DNA of 64,000 nt, from the NCBI RefSeq assembly GCF_900167435.1, contig NZ_FUWS01000006.1, positions 62,001 to 126,000 on the forward strand. The letters are read 5' to 3'. The translations under genes were made by a program, and so were the position numbers. Source of the DNA: Marinactinospora thermotolerans DSM 45154 (lineage in GTDB: Bacteria > Actinomycetota > Actinomycetes > Streptosporangiales > Streptosporangiaceae). Under the pieces are notes generated by a model. That model searched no databases. It was not told the DNA's origin and saw nothing but the letters and a program-made list of their open reading frames with translations. This document shows positions 27,136 through 35,812 of the stretch, piece by piece (the stretch's first letter is position 1; each line of letters begins with the position of its first letter).

Positions 27136-28461
27136 TCAGAAGGTGGTGAGGAGACGCCCATAGGTACCGAAGACCCCGATGGTGACCGGGATGAGAGCGA
27201 CCACCGCGACGGCCTCGATACGTCCGGCGATGCGGCGCAGCCGGGCCCGGACATGCTCGGGCTGCTCCCTCGTGAGGACCACGACGGGGATGATCGCGAT
27301 CAGCAGCAGAACGGCGACCACCGGCCAGACCGCCCAGGCTGCCTCCTCCCTCCAGGCGAGGGCGGCTGCGGTCAGGACCACCAGGGCGGCGGCGAGCAGC
27401 GACACCTTCTGAGAGGCGAGGGGATACATCCGGGACCGGCCCGCGACCACGACCGCGAACAGCGCGGACAGGGCCGCCGTCCATCCGTCGAACTCCGAGG
27501 CGAGTCCCACACCAGCCCCGGCGGCGCACACGGCCACCGCGACGACGGCGATGGCCATGCTGCGGTGGGTCGCGGTCAACGCGGCCATCACGTCACCACG
27601 GCTCACCTCGCCTCCCGCGCTCCGCCGGTCGTCGAGGGCCGTCAGCCCCGACAGCGCCGAGGCGGCTCGCAGGATCACGCCGAGCAGGACCACGCAGACG
27701 ACGGCCGCCACTGCGCCGGTCCGAGCCGCGTCCAGCCCCAGCAGGGCGCATGCCGGCCACAACATGGCCAGGAGCGACAGCGCGCCGCCGCCGATCAGGC
27801 CGCCCCGGCCGAGACGCGAGATCAGGCCGAGCAGGATGACGAGCAGCCCCGCGAGGAGCGCGGTGCCACCCCACCTGGCCCAGGCCGGCCAGGCGTGGAG
27901 ATCGGCGCCGGCCCACAGCGCGTACCCACCCAGGACCGCACCGGCGATGGACAGCGCCGTGCCCAGCGGCTCACGCCAGGTGGGGCCGATCGCCGGACCG
28001 GTGAGGAAGAGCAGCAGCGCGGCCACCGCGGCGATGGTCACCCCCGTGCCACCGCCGATTCCCACCCGCAGGAAGTGGCCCACGACGAGCGTCAGTGCGG
28101 TGAGCACCGCGGTGGCGGTCCAGCGGGCCGCCTCGGGGTTCCAGCGGTCCCGGTGCCCGTCCAGCGCGTCCCCCGCGGCCTCGGGTACCTCGTGGACGAC
28201 GGGAGCGGGCAACGGGTCCTCGGCCCGGACCAGACGCAGCACCGCGCCATCGGGGATGCCGCGGTCGGCGAGCGTGGACTCACCGTCGAGGATGGCACCG
28301 GACGCGGTCGCGAGGTGCAGCGGCCGCGCCGGGCCGTCCACCTCGTCGCCGAGAAGGTGGAGTACCTCGGGCATGAGCGCCCCGACCGGTTCCCGGGCGG
28401 GCAGGACGGCGTCGACCCTGCGCCGCCCGCCGACGAGCGTCACCCGGCTCCAAGCGGTCAT
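27136..28461 (-). CDS. eccD: EccD-like type VII secretion membrane protein
   Basis: This 441-residue protein has a YukD/ubiquitin-like N-terminal domain of about 85 residues (SRVTLVGGRRRVDAVLPARE ... GAVLRLV), then about 11 TM helices, which is the EccD architecture. EccD forms the wall of the ESX channel in the inner membrane. It lies between a membrane-anchored TNT-like gene and the MinD-like gene on the leftward arm. The ATG at 28461 is preceded by GGAAGGG. Confidence 0.88.
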   Translation of the reverse strand: MTAWSRVTLVGGRRRVDAVLPAREPVGALMPEVLHLLGDEVDGPARPLHLATASGAILDGESTLADRGIPDGAVLRLVRAEDPLPAPVVHEVPEAAGDALDGHRDRWNPEAARWTATAVLTALTLVVGHFLRVGIGGGTGVTIAAVAALLLFLTGPAIGPTWREPLGTALSIAGAVLGGYALWAGADLHAWPAWARWGGTALLAGLLVILLGLISRLGRGGLIGGGALSLLAMLWPACALLGLDAARTGAVAAVVCVVLLGVILRAASALSGLTALDDRRSAGGEVSRGDVMAALTATHRSMAIAVVAVAVCAAGAGVGLASEFDGWTAALSALFAVVVAGRSRMYPLASQKVSLLAAALVVLTAAALAWREEAAWAVWPVVAVLLLIAIIPVVVLTREQPEHVRARLRRIAGRIEAVAVVALIPVTIGVFGTYGRLLTTF

Positions 28462-28515
28462 CGGACCCTTCCATTCGCTGTGTCTGTGCCCGTCACGATC
28501 GTGTCCCTGAGCGGG

Positions 28516-29505
28516 CTACTCGGGGACCTCGGTCACCGCGACGCGTTCAAGGTAGCCGTTGCCGAGCAGCCAACGGATACTCGGCAGTTCGGGCTGCCGG
28601 CTGAAACCCGTGGCGTCGACGGAGAACCGGACGCCGCCCCCGTCCCCCGACCCGGCCCCGGGGGAGAGTGAGGCGGTCACCTGGAACGGGTAGACCACGC
28701 GGTAACGGTGGTAGGTGCCCTCCGTCCCCCCGTCGCCCGCCTCCTCGGGAACCGTGCGGACCTGCTCCGGCAGGCCGCGCTCGGCGAAGGGGAGGCCGTC
28801 GGGGTAGAGCAGCGAACCGCTCTCCTGGCCGAACGCGTCCACGATCTGACCGGTCCGCAGCGTGTGGGCGTAGGAGTCGCCGGTACCGGAGGAAAGCCGT
28901 TCACGCACCTCTGCGGCGAGTTCGGCGCTCTGCCGGGCCGCCTGGTCCTCTTCTTCGGCGCTGAGACGTTCCGGAGCGGACTCCGTCGTCGCCACCTGTT
29001 GGTACAGCCAGCGGGCCGCCTCGTCCATGGACGCGAACTCCGCGCCCGTACGGCCGCGCTCGAACTCCACGACGCCGATCGAGTACCCGTCCTCGTCCTG
29101 GCTGAGCAGGTAGTAGCTGGTGACGTGCGCGGCCGGTGGCCGTGGGTCGCCGGGCAGGACGTAGAGGTCACGGGGCACACCGGCGCGGTCCAGTTCTTCC
29201 CGCAGCATCGACAGCGTGACCTGCGTCCCCACCCAGTCGGCGGGCACGGGGGCGATCGCGTCGCCAGGGGGCCCGGCGACCTGCTCGGCCTCCCGCTCCT
29301 GGGTGGCGAGGCGGTCCTGGACGAAGGACCAGCCGACCGTCCCCCCGCACAGGACCGCGGCCACGCACAGACCCACGATGATCTTGGTGATGTTCTCGTC
29401 CAGCCCTCTGCGGTCCCGCTGCGGGCCGAACAGCACCGCCTCGCGGAGACGCTGGCGGCGCACCGCGACCGACTCCAGCAACTGGCTGTCGTAGTCGCGT
29501 GCCAT
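28516..29505 (-). CDS. Membrane-anchored TNT-like protein in type VII locus
   Basis: This 329-residue protein has a basic cytoplasmic N-terminus, one TM helix (residues ~41-62, IIVGLCVAAVLCGGTVGW), an extracytoplasmic middle, and a C-terminal ~105-residue part resembling the TNT NAD+ glycohydrolase domain of CpnT: DAFGQESGSLLYPDGLPF, AERGLP, YHRYRVVYPF and a final LLGNGYLERV. In active TNT domains a PGGGxQ motif supplies a catalytic Gln; here it reads GGGVRF, so activity is doubtful. One TM and a large outside domain is also the topology of EccB, which is otherwise missing. It may be a tethered toxin relic or a structural component. Confidence 0.65.
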   Translation of the reverse strand: MARDYDSQLLESVAVRRQRLREAVLFGPQRDRRGLDENITKIIVGLCVAAVLCGGTVGWSFVQDRLATQEREAEQVAGPPGDAIAPVPADWVGTQVTLSMLREELDRAGVPRDLYVLPGDPRPPAAHVTSYYLLSQDEDGYSIGVVEFERGRTGAEFASMDEAARWLYQQVATTESAPERLSAEEEDQAARQSAELAAEVRERLSSGTGDSYAHTLRTGQIVDAFGQESGSLLYPDGLPFAERGLPEQVRTVPEEAGDGGTEGTYHRYRVVYPFQVTASLSPGAGSGDGGGVRFSVDATGFSRQPELPSIRWLLGNGYLERVAVTEVPE

Positions 29506-29611
29506 CGGTGTTCCTTTCGGGTCACGGCCGAGGGGCCGATGTCACCGGGGCCCGACACGGGAGGGGAGCCGCCACGACGCTCCCCTCGCCCGTCCCGTAC
29601 GCGCGGTGACG

Positions 29612-29917
29612 CTAGATGGCCTGGACGGCGGCGCTGGCCCGGCTGAGAGCGTCCTGGGCGGTGCCGTCGTTGGTCTCCAGGGTCTGGCGGACGAGGCGGA
29701 TGATCTCACGCACCTCGTTGGCCGCGTTGTGCCACTTGAGCTCCTTGGCGCTGTACTCCTCGGAGACCCCCGTCGCCTCGAAGTCGCTCATCGCGTTGCT
29801 CACGTCGACGTCGCGGTCGCCGATCAGGGTCTCCAGACGGGACATGACGGAGTGGATGTTGGTCTGCGCCTCCTGCGAGGCGCCGAGGTCGTAGCTGTTG
29901 CGTCCGTTACCGCTCAT
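29612..29917 (-). CDS. WXG100-family protein (W-H-N variant)
   Basis: This 101-residue all-helical protein has the ESAT-6 size and hairpin pattern, with the central turn at LKWHNAANEV. The family motif WxG reads WHN. Such proteins are secreted as dimers through the ESX channel. It forms a pair with the next gene upstream (24 bp gap), both starting the left arm operon. Start ATG 29917 follows GAGGAG. Confidence 0.82.
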   Translation of the reverse strand: MSGNGRNSYDLGASQEAQTNIHSVMSRLETLIGDRDVDVSNAMSDFEATGVSEEYSAKELKWHNAANEVREIIRLVRQTLETNDGTAQDALSRASAAVQAI

Positions 29918-29941
29918 GAAAGGGCTCCTCGGGGTCGGGGG

Positions 29942-30277
29942 TCAGGCCGTGCGGAACTTCGCGGCGTCGAAGTTGGCCGCGCTCATGTTGCGCTGGGCCT
30001 CGTCGGCCATGGTCTGGTTCCCGGTGGAGAAGGCGCTCTCCATTCCGCGCTGCCCCTCGTTGATCGAGCCGAGACCGGCGTTGAGGTCGGCGGTGATCTG
30101 CTCCGAACGGGCCTTGAAGGAGTCGAAGGCCGCCTTGCCCGCGCCGTTGAACTTGCCGGCCAGGGGCTCGGCCGCCTGGATGAGCTGGTTGATCAGGGAC
30201 CCCAGCTCGTCACTCGATCCCGAGGTGTTGCGAGCGAGGGTGGTCAGGGTCTGGTCGCCGTAGTCCCATCGTGACAT
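29942..30277 (-). CDS. WXG100-family protein (F-N-G variant)
   Basis: This 111-residue helical-hairpin protein has the turn KFNGAGKAAFDSF; FNG replaces WxG, a variant seen in many actinomycete WXG100 proteins. It is the first gene of the left arm and likely the heterodimer partner of the following W-H-N protein. No C-terminal YxxxD/E secretion signal is evident. The ATG at 30277 follows AGGTG. Confidence 0.85.
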   Translation of the reverse strand: MSRWDYGDQTLTTLARNTSGSSDELGSLINQLIQAAEPLAGKFNGAGKAAFDSFKARSEQITADLNAGLGSINEGQRGMESAFSTGNQTMADEAQRNMSAANFDAAKFRTA

Positions 30278-30490
30278 CTGTTCACCTGTTTCTCGGTGGT
30301 CTGGCGTGCGGACGTCCGCGTCTTCGTCTCCGCACCGAGCGGACGCACCGGAACGACCACGGGTTCCCGCATTCCGGTGTGCGATTCAGCAAATGAGTCA
30401 GAAAAGCCTCGCAAGTCAAGGACATGCATAATACAGGTCAAAGATCGTCAGCGCTTTTCGTTTGGAACGCGTGCGCTTGGGGGCGGAGGA
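30278..30490. promoter_or_regulatory. Divergent promoter region of the two type VII arms
   Basis: This 213-bp AT-richer region lies between the left WXG100 operon and the right arm. GCATAATAC around 30425 resembles a -10 box for the rightward genes; TTTCTGACTCATTTGC on the other strand is a candidate for the left arm. No palindrome stands out. Confidence 0.45.
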
Positions 30491-30808
30491 ATGAAGTTCG
30501 AACTGGTGGATCCGGTCGGCTGGGACACCGGGACGCCCGCGCACGATCCCGGACCGGCGCAGCAGGACGACCTCACGCCCGCCTCCGTCTCCGAGCCCCC
30601 TCAGCAGCCCGCCGAGCGGCTGCGGACGACAGCGGCGCGGCTGAACGCGCACGTCAGACGGGAGGCCGGCGTGCTCGACGCGACCCTGGCCCGCCTGATG
30701 GAACGTGTCGCCGCGCTCGAACCGGCCATGACCGACTCCGGACAGCCCGCATCGCCTCCCCCGCCATCCGGCTTCCGGGCCGGCATGTTCGCCGCGTCCG
30801 GCCACTGA
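30491..30808 (+). CDS. Small helical protein, type VII-associated, unknown
   Basis: This 105-residue protein starts with MKFELVDPVGW, has a Pro/Gln-rich stretch, then one long amphipathic helix (residues ~45-80, RLRTTAARLNAHVRREAGVL) and a Pro-rich tail. There is no TM or signal peptide. ATG 30491 is preceded by GGAGG, although closer than normal. It opens the rightward arm, 70 bp before a WXG-like gene, so a role as substrate or chaperone is likely. No family is recognised. Confidence 0.65.
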   Translation: MKFELVDPVGWDTGTPAHDPGPAQQDDLTPASVSEPPQQPAERLRTTAARLNAHVRREAGVLDATLARLMERVAALEPAMTDSGQPASPPPPSGFRAGMFAASGH

Positions 30809-30878
30809 CCCCCGCCCGCTTCCGCCGCGCGGCGCGGTGGAAGCGGGACCACCAGACGAGCAGAAGGGACGGATCCCC

Positions 30879-31220
30879 ATGTCCGGTTGGGACATCCAGG
30901 CCCCCGCGGTCGGCACCGTCATGACGACGGTGGGCGGTTACGTCGGCGGTGAGGACGGCGAGGGCGGTCTGGTCGCCGCGATCGACGCCCTGGGGACCCA
31001 CGTCGAGGAGGCCGGGACGGCCGCCGACAGCGGGCCCATCGGCACCGCACTCGCCGAATTCCTGGAGGAGTACGGCACGACCCTGCAAGGCATGGTCGCC
31101 AAGACGGCCAGCGCCATCACGGGGTGCACCGACGCCACGACCGCCTACCTCGACGGGAACCTGGAGATGGCGGCCGAAGCCCAGAACAACGCCGGCGTGG
31201 TCACCGACCTGGACCTGTGA
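30879..31220 (+). CDS. WXG100-like helical protein (DUF6507 type)
   Basis: This 113-residue protein begins SGWDIQAPAVGTVM and is mostly helical, with regular small residues (Gly/Ala/Thr) facing a hairpin. The opening and size recall actinomycete DUF6507 proteins that accompany type VII effectors; that name is from memory. Its position directly before the 931-aa toxin gene suggests it is a co-secreted partner, in the way that small helical proteins pair with LXG toxins. ATG 30879 follows AAGGGACGGA. Confidence 0.7.
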   Translation: MSGWDIQAPAVGTVMTTVGGYVGGEDGEGGLVAAIDALGTHVEEAGTAADSGPIGTALAEFLEEYGTTLQGMVAKTASAITGCTDATTAYLDGNLEMAAEAQNNAGVVTDLDL

Positions 31221-31384
31221 CCGGCCGGACGGAACGGGCCGCAGGCGCGCGGACCTCCCGCCGTCCCCTTGGACCGTTCCGTCCCCAAACCCCCTCCGCC
31301 GGAGCGAGCGCGGCCCACAGCCCCGCCCCGGCACCTCGTGAAGCGACGTAACGACGGCTCGAACGGACGGCTGGTGGTGGAGCG

Positions 31385-34180
31385 TTGAGTGAAGGCGCTG
31401 TGATCGATCCGAGCGCGATCCCTATCCCGGGGGTCGACCCCGACGCGGTGGAGGCCGCCGGCCAGGCCATCAAGGACGACGGCGAGGACATCGCCCAGGC
31501 GGGCCAGGACATCAAGAGCGCCTGGGGCGGCCTCGACGGCGTCTACATCGCTCCCGAAGCCGACATCCTCCTGTCCGCAGTCGACCCCGTCGCCACCGAC
31601 GGCGACGACGTCGGTTCCGCCGCCGCCACCGTCGGCGACGCCCTCATCGCCTTCGCCGAAGAGGCTCGCGCCATCAAGGCCCGCCTCGTCTCCCTGAAGG
31701 CCGACGCCGAGGCGTTCAAGACCGAGATCGACGGCGACGAGGACTGGCGCGAGGACGAGGACAAGGTCGCCGAACTCGACCGGCTCAACAACGACATCTC
31801 CAAGGCCGACAACGACTACAAGGAGGCCGAGCGAACCTGCGCCAACAAGATCACGGCGTTGTTCGGCGGAACCACCTTCGTCGCCGTCGACCCTGGCGGA
31901 CAGGCGCCCAGCCTCGGCGAGGGCGAGGTCCCCTACGGCTTCACCGAGGCTCCCCAGAACGTCGCCACCCCCTGGGCCACCCCCCAAGAGCACGACGCCC
32001 CCTGGTACGAGGACGTCTGGGACGGCGGCAAGGACTTCGTCGTCGGTATCGCCCAGGACGCCGCCAGCCTCGTCGGCCTCTACGGTGAGAACGGGTGGGG
32101 CGTCGGTTCTTGGAGCGAATGGGGGGACAACCTCTCCGACACCTACTCCGGGATGCTCGAAGGCTTCGGCGCCCTGGCCGGTCTCTACGGCGAGAACGGC
32201 TGGGGCGTCAGCTCCTTCGGCGAGTGGTGGGGCAACTTCTCCACCGGATGGACCGAAACCGCCCACGCCATCGTCCCCTGGCGCGAATGGGGGGACCGTC
32301 CCGGATATGTCATCACCCAGAGCGTCCTCAACATCGGCAGCATGTTCGTCGGCGTGGGTGCCGCGAAGGCCGTCATCCAGGGGGGCCGGCGCGCCGGCGA
32401 CGCGGTGGACGTCGACAGCGACAGGGGTGGCGACGGAGGGAGCACCCCCGAGGTCGACTTCTCCACGGCATCGGGTGGGCGCAGTGCCGCCGAGGCACTG
32501 TCGGACCTGGGTGACGCGGCGGGGGACCTGCGGATCGACACGGGGCGACTTGGCCGGCTCGACGCCGCCCTCAACGAGGCCGAAGCCCTCAGCAACACGA
32601 CCACGCCCGAGAACACCGGCGGGGATCCGCGCCCCTCCACATCCGGACCCCGTGGGGACGACTCCACCGGCTCCGGCACCGAGTCCGGCTACTCCGCCCC
32701 CGAGACGCCCGGCGACACCGCCCCGGCCGGCATCGACGTTAGTAGCAACGCCGAGGTCGAGCACTTCAGGGACCTGGCCACCACCGAACAGATCCACGAG
32801 CTCACCATCGAGCAGTTCCGCAACGACATCGAGGCCGCCGACAGGTCCGAGAACGGCATCCCGGGAGCGGTCGACAACCGGGAACCCGCCATGGCCCACG
32901 CCGAAGCGGGCAACGGCCGCATCGAGGCATCGGCGAATCAGGGGCCCGGTGGACCCGGAGGACCCGGGGGGACCGAAGGGACCGGGAGAACCGGTGGCGG
33001 GACCGGGGGCGGAGGCGGCGACACCGGCCGAAACGAGACCGGTGGTGGCACCGGCGGCACCGGCTCCGGCGGTGGGACCGGCTCTGGCTCCAGCAGCGGT
33101 GGCACCGGCTCCGGTGGCAGTGGGACCGGCGGTGGGACCGGAGGCCCTTCCGAACCTCCCTCCTCCCCTGGAGGGGGTACCCCCTCCGGTACGGGCGACA
33201 CGGGCGACGAGGGGACCCGCCCCTCCAGCGAGACACCGAACGACCCGCCGTCGTCTCCCGCCCCCGGGGACACCGGCTCCGGCACGCCTCGCACCGAAGG
33301 CACGGACGGCGAGGGGACGGAACGCGAGGGAACGCCCAAGGAGGAGGAACCCGCCCTCACCCCCGGGGAACAGAAGAAGTTCAAGAAGGCCGACGAACTG
33401 GAGGCCGCGCTACGTCAGGGCGGATTGAGCGATGAGAGAATCGAGGCACTCCGCGGGGATCACCCACGCAACGGCGACGAATGGCAGAGATTGGCGACCG
33501 CCCTCGGTCAGACGTTCAACAAAAAAGTCTACGAAATGCTGCATCCGGAAGCCCTAAAGTTCGCCATGGAGGGGGCAGACTCCCCCCGAGAGGTCGCCTA
33601 CAGGTACGAGTACTACAAGTCGCTTTACGACGAAAAAGCCGATGAGCTTCGCCGCGAGGAGTCGGCGGGACAGATCCATAAGGGTGAGAGCCGACAGCAA
33701 GCCGCAGCCCGGATCATCCTGGAACGCGACATCCAGAAGCAACTGGACGCGGATCACGCCGCCGTGCGCAGACTCTGGCCTACAACCACACAGATCGAAC
33801 CCGGTCTCTCCGGGGATGAACTGGACCGGCAGGTCCGCGAGCATGCCGGCTCGATCAGCATGGGACACCAGACATCGGTCGCCTACCACGTACGGAAGCA
33901 CTATCTGGAATTGCCGACCGCGGAGAACAGGGGCGATAAATTCGCGGACTTCCACAGCAGCGCGGAGAGGACGATCCGGGAGGGCGAACTGGTCAGCAGA
34001 AGCGTCGGCCCGGACGGAACCGAAAAGCTCATCTACCAGCGCAGCACGCTCGATGCCGACGGCAATCCATTGAAGAATGGAAAGGGTAGACCGGTAAGCC
34101 GGGTGGAGGCGATCGTCATCGCGACTCCGGAAGGTAGACTCATCATGCTAACGTACGGCGGAGCGAAGGCCGTGAAATAG
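31385..34180 (+). CDS. Type VII polymorphic toxin with C-terminal nuclease-like domain
   Basis: This 931-residue protein has three parts. Residues 1-150 are a helical WXG-like delivery domain (AWGGL near 48, long Ala/Glu helices). The middle holds a twice-repeated LYGENGWGV motif (near 237 and 267), a hydrophobic stretch and a Gly/Ser/Thr-rich linker (~520-620). The C-terminal ~270 residues are the toxic tip, ending in a His-rich segment GHQTSVAYHVRKHY (~827) and AERTIREGELV, a pattern reminiscent of BECR-fold RNases. DNA of the tip (from ~33420) is visibly richer in A/T than the rest, as expected for an exchanged toxin cassette. TTG 31385 follows GGTGGAG. The immunity gene starts 2 nt after the stop. 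Confidence 0.85.
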   Translation: MSEGAVIDPSAIPIPGVDPDAVEAAGQAIKDDGEDIAQAGQDIKSAWGGLDGVYIAPEADILLSAVDPVATDGDDVGSAAATVGDALIAFAEEARAIKARLVSLKADAEAFKTEIDGDEDWREDEDKVAELDRLNNDISKADNDYKEAERTCANKITALFGGTTFVAVDPGGQAPSLGEGEVPYGFTEAPQNVATPWATPQEHDAPWYEDVWDGGKDFVVGIAQDAASLVGLYGENGWGVGSWSEWGDNLSDTYSGMLEGFGALAGLYGENGWGVSSFGEWWGNFSTGWTETAHAIVPWREWGDRPGYVITQSVLNIGSMFVGVGAAKAVIQGGRRAGDAVDVDSDRGGDGGSTPEVDFSTASGGRSAAEALSDLGDAAGDLRIDTGRLGRLDAALNEAEALSNTTTPENTGGDPRPSTSGPRGDDSTGSGTESGYSAPETPGDTAPAGIDVSSNAEVEHFRDLATTEQIHELTIEQFRNDIEAADRSENGIPGAVDNREPAMAHAEAGNGRIEASANQGPGGPGGPGGTEGTGRTGGGTGGGGGDTGRNETGGGTGGTGSGGGTGSGSSSGGTGSGGSGTGGGTGGPSEPPSSPGGGTPSGTGDTGDEGTRPSSETPNDPPSSPAPGDTGSGTPRTEGTDGEGTEREGTPKEEEPALTPGEQKKFKKADELEAALRQGGLSDERIEALRGDHPRNGDEWQRLATALGQTFNKKVYEMLHPEALKFAMEGADSPREVAYRYEYYKSLYDEKADELRREESAGQIHKGESRQQAAARIILERDIQKQLDADHAAVRRLWPTTTQIEPGLSGDELDRQVREHAGSISMGHQTSVAYHVRKHYLELPTAENRGDKFADFHSSAERTIREGELVSRSVGPDGTEKLIYQRSTLDADGNPLKNGKGRPVSRVEAIVIATPEGRLIMLTYGGAKAVK

Positions 34181-34182
34181 AG

Positions 34183-34755
34183 ATGACCGAATTCGAAGAA
34201 CGCCGATCACACATCTCCCGAAAAATGGCGAAGGTGCTCGACTACCTGGCAGGCCCTGAGCCAGGGGACAAGGACCGTACCCCGGCCACGGGAATGGCGA
34301 TGGAGGGCGCGGTGGAGATCTACCGCCTCAGCCTGGAAACACCCATCGACCCGGCGGAGATGGCCGCCTTCAAGGCCCGCTTCACCGAGCTCATGCAGAC
34401 CAAGGAGAACCGCATCGGACTCGCCCTCTTCCTCTCCTCCTGCGAGCAGGAGGCCGATCGCGGCCGCCTCGACGGATACGCCGACGCCTGCTGGAGCCGA
34501 TCGGTCCTCCAGATCATCAACGACGAGTTCACCCCCCTGGAACCCCTCCTCTACGAACCCGACCGGGAGGCCATCCAGGACATCGACGAAACCCTCCACG
34601 ATGTCGCCGATGACGCCCCTCCCGTACGCGAACATGAGATCCCCTCCTGGATCCCCGCATCACACTGGTGGTGGCGCGCCCCCAAACAACAGGACATGAG
34701 CGAAGAAGAACGACGACAACGCCTCGAATACGACTGGTACGACTGGCACGACTGA
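34183..34755 (+). CDS. Immunity protein to the type VII toxin
   Basis: This 190-residue acidic, soluble protein has no TM or signal. It is rich in Glu/Asp and Trp, with the recognisable block IPASHWWWRAP near the C-terminus and a charged tail EERRQRLEYDWYDWHD. It starts 2 nt after the toxin stop, the typical place for a cognate immunity gene. A nearly identical 3' half recurs in a frameshifted copy at 36310-36878, and related sequence forms the C-terminal half of the next gene. Function as antitoxin is inferred from position, charge and the copy pattern. Confidence 0.75.
   Translation: MTEFEERRSHISRKMAKVLDYLAGPEPGDKDRTPATGMAMEGAVEIYRLSLETPIDPAEMAAFKARFTELMQTKENRIGLALFLSSCEQEADRGRLDGYADACWSRSVLQIINDEFTPLEPLLYEPDREAIQDIDETLHDVADDAPPVREHEIPSWIPASHWWWRAPKQQDMSEEERRQRLEYDWYDWHD
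34448..34746 (+). repeat. Direct repeat, copy 1 (immunity gene 3' half)
   Basis: About 299 bp of the intact immunity gene matches 36575-36872 with only three differences found by eye: two substitutions and one deleted C. The flanks diverge sharply, which suggests recent duplication or gene conversion. Confidence 0.85.
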
Positions 34756-34765
34756 CTGGAGAACC

Positions 34766-35719
34766 GTGAGCGAACGACGCAGCCCCGAGGAGATCGCCGC
34801 CGAGCGGATGCTCGCCGACCCCGACGCGATCCGCCGGCGCCTAGACGCCGACATCGCGGAGGTGGCCCGCCTCGGTCAAGGGGAGGTGAGCATCGATCCC
34901 GCGGCTCCGCGCGACGTGCTGATGGCGGAGATCCGCTCCCAGGCCCGGCGCATCGGGTTCGACTCCCCCATCGCGGCGGCCACCGCCGCCATGCGTCACA
35001 TCCGGGAACTCCCCGTGGCCGAACGCGGATCCGGCTCACCGATCACGCCCTACCACGAGGCGGCCCATCGCACCCTGGCCGAAGGGGAACTCGTCGCCGA
35101 GACCACCTCGCCTACCGGAGAACGGCTGCTCGTCCTCCAGCGCGTGGCGGAGGAGGCCGCCGGCGTCACCGTCACCCTGCGCGCCCGGGTACGCATCGAC
35201 CCCGACCACGGAACGTGGCTCGACTCCTTCGGCTGGCCCGTCGATGCCCCGGATGTCCCGGTGTACTCCTTCACCGCCGGCCCCGCCGCCTGCCTCTCTC
35301 AGGCCCTCGCCGATCTGCGCGACGACACGGTCCCCTTCGACCGGGCCATGCTCATGGTGCTCGGCACGGCCACCGGGACCCCCGAGGCCGCCGATGAGCG
35401 GCAGCGCCGCGACCTCGCCCTCCAGTTCGCCGGCCGCCCTGACGACCTGGACGCCTACATCGCCCGGCTGCGCTCTTACGCCGACGACGCCTCCGGTGAT
35501 GGGTGGTTCGGTGCCTGCCTGTACCGCTCCGCGCTGGAGACCCTGTTCGAGGGCTTCCTCGGCGGCGCCGCCTTCGCCCTGGTCGACATGTCCGTCATCG
35601 ACGACATCGACGAGGACCTCCGCGAGCAGCTGCCCCTGGCCACCGGCGCCTCGCCGGCCGCCGCGCCCGTGGGCATACCCGCCCACCACTGGTGGTGGAC
35701 GGCCTCGGGAGAACGCTGA
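34766..35719 (+). CDS. Chimeric toxin-like + immunity-like protein
   Basis: This 317-residue protein appears to join two neighbouring gene types. Residues ~20-150 resemble the toxin tip of the 931-aa protein: RRRLDADIAEVARL against KQLDADHAAVRRL, RHIRELPVAE against KHYLELPTAE, and AHRTLAEGELV against AERTIREGELV. Of the toxin histidines, one (His78) is kept while the GH and YH positions are lost. Residues ~175-317 resemble the immunity protein: DDIDEDLRE against QDIDETLHD and IPAHHWWWTA against IPASHWWWRA. It starts 10 bp after the immunity gene, with a GGAG before GTG 34766. Possibly a self-contained immunity protein carrying a dead toxin mimic. Confidence 0.8.
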   Translation: MSERRSPEEIAAERMLADPDAIRRRLDADIAEVARLGQGEVSIDPAAPRDVLMAEIRSQARRIGFDSPIAAATAAMRHIRELPVAERGSGSPITPYHEAAHRTLAEGELVAETTSPTGERLLVLQRVAEEAAGVTVTLRARVRIDPDHGTWLDSFGWPVDAPDVPVYSFTAGPAACLSQALADLRDDTVPFDRAMLMVLGTATGTPEAADERQRRDLALQFAGRPDDLDAYIARLRSYADDASGDGWFGACLYRSALETLFEGFLGGAAFALVDMSVIDDIDEDLREQLPLATGASPAAAPVGIPAHHWWWTASGER

Positions 35720-35812
35720 GCCCCGGTCGCCTTGCGGCGCCGCCCGGCCCGGAGACGGCCCCCGTTCTCCTCCTCCGGGAGCGACATCGGCATCCGCCAC
35801 GCCACATGACCT
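35720..35812. other. Short gap before immunity remnant
   Basis: No coding signal is seen in these 93 bp. The sequence leads into a decayed immunity-gene fragment. Confidence 0.4.

Noticed and set aside
32935..33180. Apparent tandem DNA repeats of GGTGGCACCGG type
   Set aside because: They encode the Gly/Ser/Thr-rich linker of the toxin in frame; this is low-complexity coding DNA, not a separate repeat element or CRISPR.
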